Positions 24,281 to 33,155 are shown, numbered from the stretch's first letter. The stretch is 64,000 nucleotides of DNA from Halorientalis sp. IM1011 (GCF_001989615.1 NZ_CP019067.1:1550001-1614000), one strand, 5' to 3'. Made by a program: numbers and translations. The notes: generated from the letters alone by a model not told the origin.

Positions 24281-24817
24281 TCAGAGGTCGAACCGCTCGA
24301 CCGTCTGGTACTCGGGTCCCGCGTCGGTGAGGACGCTCTCGGTGAGCCTGATCTCCTCGACGCGGAGCCGGCCCGCGGTCGGGTCCCGCTCGCGGACGGC
24401 CTCCTGGACCAGTTCTTTCCCGCCGGCGTGGTCCATCCGAGCGAGGGTGGCGTGAGGCGTGAACTCGTGATCCGGCGGTTCGAAGCCCAGGTCGACCAAC
24501 CGCGGCGCGACCGCCTCGTGAAGCGCGGTCAGTCGGTCGCCGCCCGCCTCGACGCCGAGCCAGACGACGCTGATGTAGTCGAGGGAGGGAAACACACCGA
24601 GACCACCGAACTCGGCGGTGAAGGGGTCGACGTCCGCCTCGGCGACGGCGTCGTCGAGCGCGGCCGTGACCTCGTCGAGGCGGTCGGGGTCGGTGTCGCC
24701 GAGGAAGAAGAGCGTGACGTGTGCCTGCTCCGGGTCGGTGAAGTTCAGCCCCGAGGCGTCCGCGACGGCCTCGCCGAGGCCGTCGAGGTCGACGCTGACG
24801 AACAGTCGCTTGCCCAT
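24281..24817 (-). CDS. thpR: RNA 2',3'-cyclic phosphodiesterase (LigT/ThpR)
   Basis: A 178-residue member of the 2H phosphoesterase superfamily, historically called 2'-5' RNA ligase. Both HxT motifs are present: HVTL (His33) and HATL (His122). It starts MGKRLFVSVDL as usual. It hydrolyses 2',3'-cyclic phosphate ends of RNA to 2'-phosphates and may act on tRNA-splicing ends. Divergent from the TPR gene. With RtcA 7 kb downstream, this window holds two RNA-end processing enzymes. Confidence 0.92.
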   Translation of the reverse strand: MGKRLFVSVDLDGLGEAVADASGLNFTDPEQAHVTLFFLGDTDPDRLDEVTAALDDAVAEADVDPFTAEFGGLGVFPSLDYISVVWLGVEAGGDRLTALHEAVAPRLVDLGFEPPDHEFTPHATLARMDHAGGKELVQEAVRERDPTAGRLRVEEIRLTESVLTDAGPEYQTVERFDL

Positions 24818-24912
24818 GTTTCGTGGTTCGGGAGTTCGGGCTTGAATCCATCGCCGGTCGAGTCCCGGCCAGTCTGCCCGTCCCGTTGTGGCGGCCGTCC
24901 CGTGGACGTAGC

Positions 24913-24920
24913 CCTTAACC
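24913..24920 (+). promoter_or_regulatory. TATA box of the TPR-DUF424 operon
   Basis: CCTTAACC about 28 nt before the ATG at 24944, leaderless spacing. Confidence 0.5.
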
Positions 24921-24943
24921 GACTGCCCGTCCAATCCCGGGGT

Positions 24944-25699
24944 ATGACAGACAGAGAGCCCGACGACTACGAGTTCTCGGAGGGGCAGGGGTTCGAGGAC
25001 CCCTACGACGAGTTCGATCTGGACCCGCCGGAACTCGACGTGGATCCGGACAAGGTCGACCCCGTCGACTCCCGGGCGCTCGCGGACATGCTCGACGAGC
25101 GCAACATCGCCAGCGAGGAGGTCGACGCCGAGCAGTTGCTCGACGTGGCCCTCTCCTACATGCAGATCAACCGCTTCGAGCAGGCCGCCGACGCCTTCGA
25201 GCGGGTCGCCCGCTACGCCGACGACGACCGTATCGCACAGGAGGCCTGGACCAACAAGGGTGCAGCTCACGCCGAACTCGAAGAGTACGACATGGCCATC
25301 GGCGCGTACAAGGAGGCCATCGACATCGACGGGGACAGCGAGCACGCGGCCACCGCCGAGACCAACCTCGCCTACTCCCTCTGGGAGTTCGGCCGCACCG
25401 AGGAGGCGCTGGAACACGCCGAGCGCGCCGTCGAGATCGACGAGCGCTTCGCCGAAGCCTGGTACAACCGCGGCTTCTTCCTGCTGGAGCGTGGCCTCGC
25501 CGAGGACGCGCTGAACGCCTTCGACAACGCGATCCGACTGGGCCACCGCAACACCCGAATCCTGGAGGAGAAGGCCCGCGCACTCGAAGAGATGGGCGAG
25601 TTCGATAGAGCCGAGGAGGTCGCCCAGGAGGCAGAAGAGATGCGCGAAGAGGCCGAAGCCGATCTGGTCGAAGAGCAGCAACAACAGCAACTGGAATGA
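24944..25699 (+). CDS. TPR-repeat protein
   Basis: A 251-residue acidic cytoplasmic protein. An Asp/Glu/Pro-rich N-terminus (1-55) precedes about five tetratricopeptide repeats (~65-235), e.g. AWTNKGAAHAELEEYDMAIG, EAWYNRGFFLLERGLAEDAL and ILEEKARALEEMGEFDRAEE. The C-terminus is a coiled coil ending in a Gln run. TPRs mediate protein-protein contacts; partners are unknown. The stop overlaps the DUF424 start by ATGA, so the two are translationally coupled. Confidence 0.88.
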   Translation: MTDREPDDYEFSEGQGFEDPYDEFDLDPPELDVDPDKVDPVDSRALADMLDERNIASEEVDAEQLLDVALSYMQINRFEQAADAFERVARYADDDRIAQEAWTNKGAAHAELEEYDMAIGAYKEAIDIDGDSEHAATAETNLAYSLWEFGRTEEALEHAERAVEIDERFAEAWYNRGFFLLERGLAEDALNAFDNAIRLGHRNTRILEEKARALEEMGEFDRAEEVAQEAEEMREEAEADLVEEQQQQQLE

Positions 25700-25986
25700 T
25701 CCTCAACGAGCGCGACACGGAGGAGGGACTGCTCGTGTCGGTCTGTGACCCCGACGTGCTCGGGGAGACCTTCGAGAACGGCGAAGTCTCGCTCACGGTC
25801 GAGGCGGACTTCTACGACGGCGAGGAGGTCGACGAGGAGGCCGTCGTCGACAGCCTCGCCCGCTGTGCGGTCGCCAACATCGTCGGCACCCGCTCCGTCG
25901 AGGTCGCTATCGAACACGGCTTCGTCGAGGAGGGCAACGTCCTCGATCTGGGCGAGACGCGCCACGCCCAGATGCTGCGGATGTGA
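25696..25986 (+). CDS. DUF424 family protein
   Basis: A 96-residue protein of archaeal family DUF424, with MILNERDTEEGLLVSVCDPD at the N-terminus and the characteristic VVDSLARCAVANIVGTRSVE segment and GNVLDLGETRHAQMLRM end. Small alpha/beta protein conserved in Euryarchaeota, often near translation or tRNA-related genes; its biochemical role is not known to me. Overlaps the TPR gene by 4 nt. Confidence 0.85.
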   Translation: MILNERDTEEGLLVSVCDPDVLGETFENGEVSLTVEADFYDGEEVDEEAVVDSLARCAVANIVGTRSVEVAIEHGFVEEGNVLDLGETRHAQMLRM

Positions 25987-26065
25987 GCGCCCGCCATTCC
26001 ACCCACTTCCCGTCCCCCACCGCTCCGGCTGAACGCTTTTGTATTGGCCGGGAGGCCCCATTCGC

Positions 26066-27160
26066 ATGCAGATCACCGGCGTCGACCAGTATCACCTGGA
26101 ACACCAGGTGGAGGGGAGTTTCGAGCCGACGTGGATCCCCGGCTACCCGCAGGGGACCCACGAAGTCGAACTGTTCGAGATCGAGACCGACACGGGACTG
26201 ACGGGCTACGGCGCGATGCCGAGTTTCGCCGGCGGGATGGATTTCTCCGAGCCCCTGTCGTACTTCCTGCTCGGCGAGGACCCCCACGACGTGGAGGGGA
26301 TCCTGCGAAAACTCGACAGCATCAACCTCGTCGGCCCGCGCCCGTGGGGCGTCGAGATCGCCATGTGGGACCTCATCGGCAAGGACGCGGGCAAACCGAT
26401 CTACGAACTGCTCGGGGGCTCAGGGAGTGAGATTCCGGTCTACGCCTCGACGGGCGAGGTGATGCCGGCCGAGGAGCGAATCGGCTACCTCGAAGACGTA
26501 CTCGACGCGGGCGTCGGGGCGGTCAAACTCCGGGTTACCGACCCCGACCACATCGATATCGTCCGGGCGGTCAGGGAGGCCTACCCCGAGCTGCCGCTGA
26601 TGGTCGACGCGAACAAGGGGTGGGCGGTGCGGGTGATGGAAGACGAACAGCAGTGGTCGTTCCGTGAGGCCCTAGAGTTCGCCCGCGGGCTGGAGGACGT
26701 GGGGAACGTCCGCTGGCTCGAAGAACCGCTGCCACGCCACGACTACGAACAATATGCTCGACTGCGGGAGGCCGTGGACGTGCCCATCGCGGGCGGGGAG
26801 TTCAACGACGGTATCCACCACTTCCGGGAGTTCGTGAAGCAGGGGTCGCTCGATATCCTGCAACCCGACGCCGCGCTGGCGACGGGGATCAAACGCGCCG
26901 ACGAGGTGGCCGCGATGGCCCGCCAGCACGGACTGGAGTACGTGCCTCACACCTGGACCAACGGAGTCGGCTTCGTCGCCAACCTCCACGTGATGGCGGC
27001 CAACGACGCGCCGTGGTGTGAGTTCCCGATGGAACCGCCGTGGACGCCCGACGTGCGGGACTTCCTGCTCGAATCGACCGTCGACCACGAAGAGGGCACG
27101 GTCACGCCGCCGGACGGTCCCGGCCTCGGGGTCGAGATCGACGAGTCGCTGCTTTCCTGA
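26066..27160 (+). CDS. Enolase-superfamily (mandelate racemase/muconate lactonizing-like) enzyme
   Basis: A 364-residue protein with a capping N-terminal domain (~1-125) and a modified TIM barrel. The barrel carries AVKLRVTD (strand 2, KxR rather than the usual KxK), VDANKGW (metal-ligand Asp), WLEEPLPRHD (metal Glu), IAGGEFNDG (metal Glu) and YVPHTWTNG (candidate general acid/base His on strand 7-8). The arrangement suggests a sugar-acid dehydratase or racemase acting by proton abstraction alpha to a carboxylate with Mg2+. The start at 26066 follows a TATA-like CTTTTGTA about 30 nt upstream. Substrate undetermined. Confidence 0.85.
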   Translation: MQITGVDQYHLEHQVEGSFEPTWIPGYPQGTHEVELFEIETDTGLTGYGAMPSFAGGMDFSEPLSYFLLGEDPHDVEGILRKLDSINLVGPRPWGVEIAMWDLIGKDAGKPIYELLGGSGSEIPVYASTGEVMPAEERIGYLEDVLDAGVGAVKLRVTDPDHIDIVRAVREAYPELPLMVDANKGWAVRVMEDEQQWSFREALEFARGLEDVGNVRWLEEPLPRHDYEQYARLREAVDVPIAGGEFNDGIHHFREFVKQGSLDILQPDAALATGIKRADEVAAMARQHGLEYVPHTWTNGVGFVANLHVMAANDAPWCEFPMEPPWTPDVRDFLLESTVDHEEGTVTPPDGPGLGVEIDESLLS

Positions 27161-27244
27161 GCGCGCCGTTCGAGGGGCGTCAGCGCATCGCACGGACGAT
27201 CCGGATCGTAAGGGGAAGGGGGATCGGTGGCTTCCGGTCGCCCG

Positions 27245-27655
27245 ATGAGCGAATTCGAGTTCACGACGGCGATCCCGATCCGCTATCGCGATCTGGACCC
27301 CTGGGATCACGTCAACAACGCCGTCTACGCGACGTATCTGGAGGAAGCCCGGACGGAGTACCTCGACACCGTCTTCGAGACGCCGATGGAGGCACGCGAC
27401 TTCGTGCTGGCCAACCTCGAACTGGACTACCGCGCGCCGATCACCTACGACAGCGACGGGGTCGAGATCGCCGTCCGAACTGGTGACCTCGGGTCGTCGA
27501 GTCTGACGCTCTCCTACGAGGTCCGGCGGAGCGACGGAGTCGTCTCGGCCACTGGTGAAACGACGCAGGTCCACATGGGCGAGGACGGGACGCCGACGCC
27601 CTTGCCCGGGGAGTGGCGGGAGTCGATCCGGGCGTTCGAGCCCGCACTCGACTGA
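27245..27655 (+). CDS. 4-hydroxybenzoyl-CoA thioesterase-type acyl-CoA thioesterase
   Basis: A 136-residue single hotdog-fold protein. The signature YRDLDPWDHVNNAVYATYLE (residues ~14-33) is that of the 4HBT/YbgC thioesterases, with the catalytic Asp just before the HVNN turn. The rest (LANLELDYRAPI, GSSSLTLSYEV) follows the usual hotdog strand pattern. It hydrolyses acyl-CoA thioesters; chain specificity unknown. Monocistronic between the enolase-superfamily gene and sufS. Confidence 0.9.
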   Translation: MSEFEFTTAIPIRYRDLDPWDHVNNAVYATYLEEARTEYLDTVFETPMEARDFVLANLELDYRAPITYDSDGVEIAVRTGDLGSSSLTLSYEVRRSDGVVSATGETTQVHMGEDGTPTPLPGEWRESIRAFEPALD

Positions 27656-27720
27656 TCGGCGACGTGGAGTTCTCGCCCGGACCGAAGGAGTGTTGAGTCC
27701 GGAACGCCTCTGTTCACACA

Positions 27721-28965
27721 ATGGAGACATCCGAGTCAGCACCGCTTTCCGTCGAACGCATCCGGGCGGATTTCCCGATCCTCGAACGCGAGTTCGACGG
27801 GACGCCACTGGTCTATCTCGACAACGCGGCGACGAGCCAGACGCCAGAGCCGGTGGTCGACGCCATCGTCGACTACTACCACCGGTACAACGCCAACGTC
27901 CACCGCGGGCTCCACCAGCTCTCACAGGAGGCCTCGATCGCCTACGAGGAGGCCCACGACCGCGTGGCCGAGTTCGTCGGTGCCTCGGGCGGCCGCGAGG
28001 AGGTCGTCTTCACCAAAAACGCCACCGAGGCGATGAACACCGTCGCCTACGCCTGGGGCCTCGAAGAACTCGGGCCGGGCGACGAGATCGTCCTCACGGA
28101 GATGGAACACCACGCCGCGCTGGTGACGTGGCAACAGATCGCCAAGAAGACCGGTGCCACGGTCCGATTCATCGAGGTCGACGACGAGGGCTACCTCGAC
28201 ATGGACCACGCCCGGGAGCTGATCGGCCCCGACACCGCGATGGTCAGCGCCGTCCACGTATCCAACACCCTCGGCACGATCAATCCCGTCTCGGAACTGG
28301 CGGATCTGGCCCACGAACAGGACGCCCTGATCTTCGTCGACGGCGCGCAGTCGGTCCCGCACATGCCCGTCGACGTCGAGGAGATCGACGCCGACTTCTT
28401 CGCCTTCTCGGGCCACAAGATGTGTGGTCCCACAGGGATCGGCGTCCTCTACGGCAAGCAGCACCTGCTGGAGGAGATGCAGCCGTACCTCTACGGCGGC
28501 ATGATGATCGAGAAGGTCACCTTCGAGGACTCGACGTGGCACGACCTCCCCTGGAAGTTCGAGGCCGGCACGCCCGTCATCGCGCAGGGCATCGCGCTGG
28601 CCGAAGCCTGTGACTACCTCGACGAGATCGGGATGGACAACGTAAAGCGCCACGGCGAGGCGCTGGCCGAGTACGCCCACGACCGGCTCTCGGAGTTCGG
28701 CGACATCGAGATCCTCGGCCCGCCGGCCGACGACCGGGCGGCGCTGGTCTCGTTCAACCTGGAGAGCGTCCACGCCCACGACGTGTCGGAGATCCTCAAC
28801 GCCCACGGCGTGGCGGTCCGGGCCGGCGACCACTGCACCCAGCCGCTGCACGACAAACTCGGCGTCCCTGCCTCGGCGCGAGCCTCGTTCTACATCTACA
28901 ACACCGAAGAAGAGGTCGACACGCTGATCGAGGGGCTGGAAGACGCGCGGGAGCTGTTCGCGTAG
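27721..28965 (+). CDS. sufS: Cysteine desulfurase SufS
   Basis: A 414-residue group II PLP-dependent cysteine desulfurase. The PLP lysine is Lys233 in FSGHKMCGPTG, and the persulfide-carrying cysteine is Cys372 in RAGDHCTQPL. Other hallmarks are YLDNAATSQTP, TKNATEAMN and the VHVSNTLG loop. It mobilises sulfur from cysteine for Fe-S cluster assembly. The SufU-type scaffold/sulfur acceptor gene lies 1.4 kb downstream on the same strand, separated by the minus-strand azlCD pair, consistent with a SufS-SufU partnership. Confidence 0.95.
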   Translation: METSESAPLSVERIRADFPILEREFDGTPLVYLDNAATSQTPEPVVDAIVDYYHRYNANVHRGLHQLSQEASIAYEEAHDRVAEFVGASGGREEVVFTKNATEAMNTVAYAWGLEELGPGDEIVLTEMEHHAALVTWQQIAKKTGATVRFIEVDDEGYLDMDHARELIGPDTAMVSAVHVSNTLGTINPVSELADLAHEQDALIFVDGAQSVPHMPVDVEEIDADFFAFSGHKMCGPTGIGVLYGKQHLLEEMQPYLYGGMMIEKVTFEDSTWHDLPWKFEAGTPVIAQGIALAEACDYLDEIGMDNVKRHGEALAEYAHDRLSEFGDIEILGPPADDRAALVSFNLESVHAHDVSEILNAHGVAVRAGDHCTQPLHDKLGVPASARASFYIYNTEEEVDTLIEGLEDARELFA

Positions 28966-29003
28966 GTATCCGGTTCGCCGTTTTCGCTCACAGTCTCACG
29001 CCG

Positions 29004-29345
29004 TCACAGCGCCGGCAGAATCAGGAATCGCAGCGTCCAGAGCGCCCCCATCCCGGCAGCCATCGTCGCGAAGACGCTCTCGGTGCGCCAGGCGACGACG
29101 ACGGCGACGGTACCGGCGACCAGTTTGTCGGTGGCGAGCCCGCCGGCGTCGAGCGTGACGAACGCCGGGAGGACGAGGGCGGCGAGGACGGCAGCGGGGA
29201 CGTACCGCAGCGGCTGCCGGACCCGCGGCGGGATCTCGTCGAGGTAGCCAAAGAGGGCGATGAACGAGAACCGGATCGCGTAGGTCGCGACGCCGATGGC
29301 GAGGATGACCCCCCAGATGGCGGGGTCGCCGTAGCTAGTGGCCAC
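29004..29345 (-). CDS. azlD: AzlD-type branched-chain amino acid exporter subunit
   Basis: A 113-residue protein with four hydrophobic segments, typical in length for AzlD. WGVILAIGVATYAIRFSFIA followed by GYLDEIPPRVRQPLRYVPAA matches the family pattern (R-x-x-F; L-x-Y-x-P). It starts at a GTG codon inside azlC: the two genes overlap by 11 nt, so translation is coupled. With AzlC it forms a secondary exporter for branched-chain amino acids or analogues. Confidence 0.9.
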   Translation of the reverse strand: MATSYGDPAIWGVILAIGVATYAIRFSFIALFGYLDEIPPRVRQPLRYVPAAVLAALVLPAFVTLDAGGLATDKLVAGTVAVVVAWRTESVFATMAAGMGALWTLRFLILPAL

Positions 29346-30033
29346 GGCTCACCTCCACGTCGAGGACGCGCTCGGAGGCCAGTCCGGCCGCGATGCCGAC
29401 GCTCGCGCCGACGAGCAGGCCGAGGTTGAGCGGGAGGCCGGCACCGACGACGGCGACGGTGCCGCCGACCACGCCGGCGACGGTCGTCGGGCCGTCCTCC
29501 ATCGCGGGGACGAGCAGGGCCAGAAAGACCAGCGGGACGGCGAACTCCAGCCCCCAGGCGTCGGGGACGCCGGTGCCGAGCAGGACGCCGGCGACGGTGG
29601 CGATCTGCCAGACGACCCACAGCGTCGCGGCAGCGCCGAGGTAGTAAGCCACGCGGTCGACCGACTCCTCGGAGCGATAGCTGGCGATGGAGAGGGCGTA
29701 GGCCTGATCGGTCAGGAGGTAGGCCAGCCCGGCCTTCACGCGGCCCGCGAACCGCCGGAAGTGCGGTGCGATGGAAGCCGAGTACATCAACATCCGGAGG
29801 TTGATGACGACGGCGGTGACGAAGACGACCGTGAGCGGCGCGTCGCGGCCGATGAGATCGAGGGCGGCGAGCTGTGACGCCCCCGCGAACACCAGCACGG
29901 ACATCCCGAGCGCCTGCGAGAGGTCGAGACCGGCGTTCGCCGCGGCGATGCCCGCGACGAGGCCGAAGGGGAGGATACCGAGCAGGAGCGGCGACACGTC
30001 ACGGACGCCACGGAGAAAGTCGTCGCGGTCCAT
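29335..30033 (-). CDS. azlC: AzlC-type branched-chain amino acid exporter subunit
   Basis: A 232-residue membrane protein starting MDRDDFLRGVRDVSPLLLGI, with the AzlC signature PFGLVAGIAAANAGLDLSQA and MSVLVFAGASQLAALDLI, then LLTDQAYALSI. About six transmembrane helices. It is the large subunit of the AzlCD exporter and precedes azlD with an 11-nt overlap. A short intergenic region separates it from the small membrane gene at 30093. Confidence 0.92.
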   Translation of the reverse strand: MDRDDFLRGVRDVSPLLLGILPFGLVAGIAAANAGLDLSQALGMSVLVFAGASQLAALDLIGRDAPLTVVFVTAVVINLRMLMYSASIAPHFRRFAGRVKAGLAYLLTDQAYALSIASYRSEESVDRVAYYLGAAATLWVVWQIATVAGVLLGTGVPDAWGLEFAVPLVFLALLVPAMEDGPTTVAGVVGGTVAVVGAGLPLNLGLLVGASVGIAAGLASERVLDVEVSRGH

Positions 30034-30092
30034 AGCGACGGATCGACCGGCGGCCGTTTACGCGTGACTATTCGCGGTCGATGGTGACCCGC

Positions 30093-30299
30093 CTACTCGT
30101 CGGACTCGTCGCCGCGAGCCCGGGTGAACACCCACAGGAGGATGAGGATACCCTCGACGCGAGCGGCGGTGTAGACCCAGGGGCGGAGTTCGACCTCGCT
30201 GTCCTCGCTGACGGCGAGGTCCATCCAGAAGTCGACGACTTTGCGCGGGGCGAGCAGTTCGACGAGACCGAACAGGGCCAGCGGGAGGCGGAGTGCCAT
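30093..30299 (-). CDS. Small haloarchaeal membrane protein, function unknown
   Basis: A 68-residue protein, MALRLPLALFGLVELLAPRK at the start, with a hydrophobic segment at 1-16, WMDLAVSEDSEVELRPWVYT in the middle and a second hydrophobic helix (VEGILILLWVF) before an Arg/Asp/Glu-rich end. Two membrane segments joined by an acidic loop. Not a recognised family. Divergent from sufU. Confidence 0.65.
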   Translation of the reverse strand: MALRLPLALFGLVELLAPRKVVDFWMDLAVSEDSEVELRPWVYTAARVEGILILLWVFTRARGDESDE

Positions 30300-30378
30300 G
30301 GTGTACCCGTTCGCGGTCCCGGACCAAAACGATTCGCCCGGTAGCGGCGTCCGCGCGCGGAAACACGTGACGCGGAAC

Positions 30379-30386
30379 GCTTATCC
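30379..30386 (+). promoter_or_regulatory. TATA box of sufU
   Basis: GCTTATCC about 30 nt before the ATG at 30414 supports that start over the internal ATG at 30432. Confidence 0.5.
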
Positions 30387-30413
30387 GCCGGACTCGCCTA
30401 TCGGGAGCCAACA

Positions 30414-30839
30414 ATGGTCGGCGGCTCCGATATGTACCGACAGCAGATCCTCGATCACTACAAGAGTCCCCGCAACTACGGGGAGATGGAGGATCCCACG
30501 TTCACGCACGTCGGCGAGAACCCGATGTGTGGCGACACCATCGAGATGCAGGTACGACTCGACGACGACGAGGAAGAGATCGAGTACGTCGCCTTTCAGG
30601 GGGACGGCTGTGCCATCTCGCAGGCCTCGGCGTCCATGCTCTCGGAGAAGCTCCAGGGGATGACGATCGAGGAGCTTCAGGAGATGGACCGCGACGACGT
30701 GGTCGACATGCTCGGCGTCGACATCTCCCCGATGCGAATCAAATGCGCCGTGCTGGCCGAGAAGGTCGCACAGGACGGCGCTGACATCTACTTCGGCGAA
30801 CTGGACGTGGACAAGACCACGACCGAAGACGACGAGTAG
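30414..30839 (+). CDS. sufU: SufU/IscU-type Fe-S scaffold or sulfur-transfer protein
   Basis: A 141-residue protein. Three conserved cysteines are Cys39 (NPMCGD), Cys66 (GDGCAIS) and Cys111 (RIKCAVLA), with the Asp of CGD. The SPMRIKCA context (Arg instead of the IscU His) is SufU-like, but the Cys66-Cys111 spacing (45) matches IscU and lacks the ~18-residue insertion of Gram-positive SufU. It accepts sulfur from SufS (27721-28965) and passes it on for Fe-S assembly. The start at 30414 follows the TATA box; MYRQQ at 30432 is the alternative. Confidence 0.9.
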   Translation: MVGGSDMYRQQILDHYKSPRNYGEMEDPTFTHVGENPMCGDTIEMQVRLDDDEEEIEYVAFQGDGCAISQASASMLSEKLQGMTIEELQEMDRDDVVDMLGVDISPMRIKCAVLAEKVAQDGADIYFGELDVDKTTTEDDE

Positions 30840-30878
30840 GGCGCGTTCGTTGCGAATTGGAGGGTTTTCGCGGCTCGT

Positions 30879-31913
30879 TCACTGCGACGGATAGCGGATC
30901 GTGACGGCGGTGCCGTTTTCGTCGTTCTCGACGACGGAGACGTGGCCGCCGACGCGTTCGACGGCCAGACGGACCATCCAGAGGCCGAGTCCGGTGCCGT
31001 GGACGAGCGGGGTGGTCTCGTCGTCGCGGAGGGCGAGCAGTTCGCTCTCGGGGATCGGCGGGCCGTCGTCGGTGACGGTGAGTTTGACCCAGGGTTCGTT
31101 CGGTGGGACGCCGACGGTGACGACGACCTCGGGGTCCTCGGCCTCGGCGTGCTGGATGGCGTTCTCACAGAGTTCCGTCAGGGCGAGTTCGACCTCCGGG
31201 CGGATGGTGGCGGCTCCCTCGGAGGGACGCAGCATGTGGACGTTGGCGTCGGGGTGGCGGTCGTTGAGGTCCTCCTCGACGCGTTCGAGCACGGTCGTGA
31301 GGTCGGTTGGTCGCCAGTTGTCCTCGGGGGAGAGGACCTGCCGGATGCGCTGGACCTTCTCGACGAGGCGGTCCCAGCGCTCGGCGATGTTCCGGACCTT
31401 CCGTGCGGAGTCCTGCTCGGTCTCGTCCAGCGCGTCGGCGAGCAGGCGGGCGTGACTCAGGACGACGGTCATGTCGTTGCGGAGGTTGTGCCGGAGTAAT
31501 CTGTTGAGGACCGTCGCCTGGCGGCGACGCTGCTCGCGCATCGTAATGTCGACGAACAGAAAGCGGGTGCCGATCACGTCGTCGTCGCAGTCCGTTCGCG
31601 GGACCGCGCGCACGAGCGTGTGGACGACGGTGCCGTCGGCACAGACCAGTTTCCGTCGCTCAGTGACGGGCTCGTCCCCGACCTCCGGGTGTGTGTCGCC
31701 GGCCTCCAGTTCCGCCGCCGACGAAGGCGTGTACACGTCCGCGAGCGGTCGCCCCTTTAGCGACTCCCTGTCGTAGCCAAGCGTCTCCACGAACCGCTCG
31801 TTGCACACGTCGATCACCGCCTGCCCGTCCTCGGTTCGGGTGTGGACGTACATCACCGGCAGGTCCTCCAGCAGACTCTGCCACTCCCCCGCATCGTCAG
31901 CCCCCTGAGACAT
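30879..31913 (-). CDS. PAS-domain sensor histidine kinase
   Basis: A 344-residue soluble haloarchaeal histidine kinase. A PAS domain (about 11-125) is followed by a dimerisation/phosphoacceptor helix with the haloarchaeal H-box RHNLRNDMTV (His142), then a HATPase_c domain with N-box ELCENAIQHAE, G1 VTDDGPPIP and G2 HGTGLGLWMV. No transmembrane segment, so a cytoplasmic signal is sensed by the PAS fold. No response regulator gene is adjacent. The start at 31913 follows a GATAGTAT element about 28 nt upstream. Confidence 0.88.
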   Translation of the reverse strand: MSQGADDAGEWQSLLEDLPVMYVHTRTEDGQAVIDVCNERFVETLGYDRESLKGRPLADVYTPSSAAELEAGDTHPEVGDEPVTERRKLVCADGTVVHTLVRAVPRTDCDDDVIGTRFLFVDITMREQRRRQATVLNRLLRHNLRNDMTVVLSHARLLADALDETEQDSARKVRNIAERWDRLVEKVQRIRQVLSPEDNWRPTDLTTVLERVEEDLNDRHPDANVHMLRPSEGAATIRPEVELALTELCENAIQHAEAEDPEVVVTVGVPPNEPWVKLTVTDDGPPIPESELLALRDDETTPLVHGTGLGLWMVRLAVERVGGHVSVVENDENGTAVTIRYPSQ

Positions 31914-32097
31914 CTTCACACGTTGTTTTCGGATACTATCATTTGAAACTACCGTGGATTTCAGAGAGTGTACCGCCGGGTCCGATCCACCCGACCGCTT
32001 CGAGTGGGGCATCTCCTCTCTCTCAAAGTGAACGTTCGGTCAGTCCGTCGGCCCGGGGAGCGGGGTGTTTTTCTCCCGTGGTGCGCTACCGAATTCC

Positions 32098-33138
32098 ATG
32101 CTGGAACTGGACGGCGGGGACGCCGGCGGGGGATATCTCCGGACCGCCCTGGCGCTGTCGGTCCTGACCGACCGACCCGTCCGCGTCGCGAACGTCCGCG
32201 GCGACCGACCGGAGCCAGGGCTGAAACCACAGCACGCCGCGGCCGTCGAAGCTGTGGCGGAAGTCTGTGACGCGACCGTCACGGGGACGGAGCACGGGGC
32301 GACGACGGTCACCTTCGAACCCGGGGGCGCGCCGGGCGGTGTAGCGTCGGTCGACGTCGGAACCGCCGGGAGCGTGACGCTCGTCTTCGACACCGTGGTG
32401 CCGCTCGCGATGGCCGCCGACGCGCCGATCCGCCTGCGTGCGACCGGTGGAACGGACGTGGCGTGGTCGCCGCCGCTGACGACCTACCGGCGGGTGAAAC
32501 TCCCGCTCCTGCGACGGCTGGGCGTACCGGTGGCCGTCGACGCCAGCCGGCGCGGGTTCTACCCCGTCGGCGGCGGTGCGGCGACGCTCACGCTCGCCCC
32601 CGCGAATCCGTCATCGCTCGACCTCGGAGAGCGAGGCCACCCCGAGGGCGTCCGGGTCTACTCGCTGGCGAGCGAGGGGCTCGCCGACGCCGACGTGGCC
32701 GAGCGGCAGGCCGACGCGGCCGTCGAAGCGCTCGACGCCGCTGATCGCCGGGTTCGCGAGCGAGTCGTGAGCTACGTCGACAGCGAGTCGCCGGGCTCGG
32801 TCTGCACCGTCCGAGCCGACTACGGGACCGGCGTCGCTGGTCTGGACGCGCTCGGCGAGCAGGGCAAACCGGCCGAGGACGTCGGTCGCGAACCGGTCGA
32901 GGCACTCGAGGCCTTCGAGGGCACCGGTGCCGCGATCGATCGACACCTGGCAGATCAGCTGTTGCCCTTCCTCGCGGTTGCGGGCGGGACGGTGACGGTG
33001 CCCGAGGTGACTGCGCACGTCGAGTCGGGCCTCGACCTGCTCGCGGCCTTTGGCTGTGACGTGGCGGTGACGGAGGAGAGTGATCGAGTTCGGTTGCAGT
33101 CGGACGGGTTGGTCGATGCGGGTTCCGGCAGCCGATGA
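32098..33138 (+). CDS. rtcA: RNA 3'-terminal phosphate cyclase RtcA
   Basis: A 346-residue enzyme that converts RNA 3'-phosphate ends to 2',3'-cyclic phosphates using ATP through a covalent histidine-AMP intermediate. Recognisable parts: LELDGGDAGGGYLRTALALS (nucleotide-binding start), ANVRGDRPEPGLKPQHAAAV (strongly conserved RNA-binding loop), SRRGFYPVGGG, and the active-site histidine in DRHLADQLLPFLAVAGG. Length normal (~340). It precedes an HTH regulator gene by 49 nt. Confidence 0.93.
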   Translation: MLELDGGDAGGGYLRTALALSVLTDRPVRVANVRGDRPEPGLKPQHAAAVEAVAEVCDATVTGTEHGATTVTFEPGGAPGGVASVDVGTAGSVTLVFDTVVPLAMAADAPIRLRATGGTDVAWSPPLTTYRRVKLPLLRRLGVPVAVDASRRGFYPVGGGAATLTLAPANPSSLDLGERGHPEGVRVYSLASEGLADADVAERQADAAVEALDAADRRVRERVVSYVDSESPGSVCTVRADYGTGVAGLDALGEQGKPAEDVGREPVEALEAFEGTGAAIDRHLADQLLPFLAVAGGTVTVPEVTAHVESGLDLLAAFGCDVAVTEESDRVRLQSDGLVDAGSGSR

Positions 33139-33155
33139 GTTCGAGGTAACGCCTC

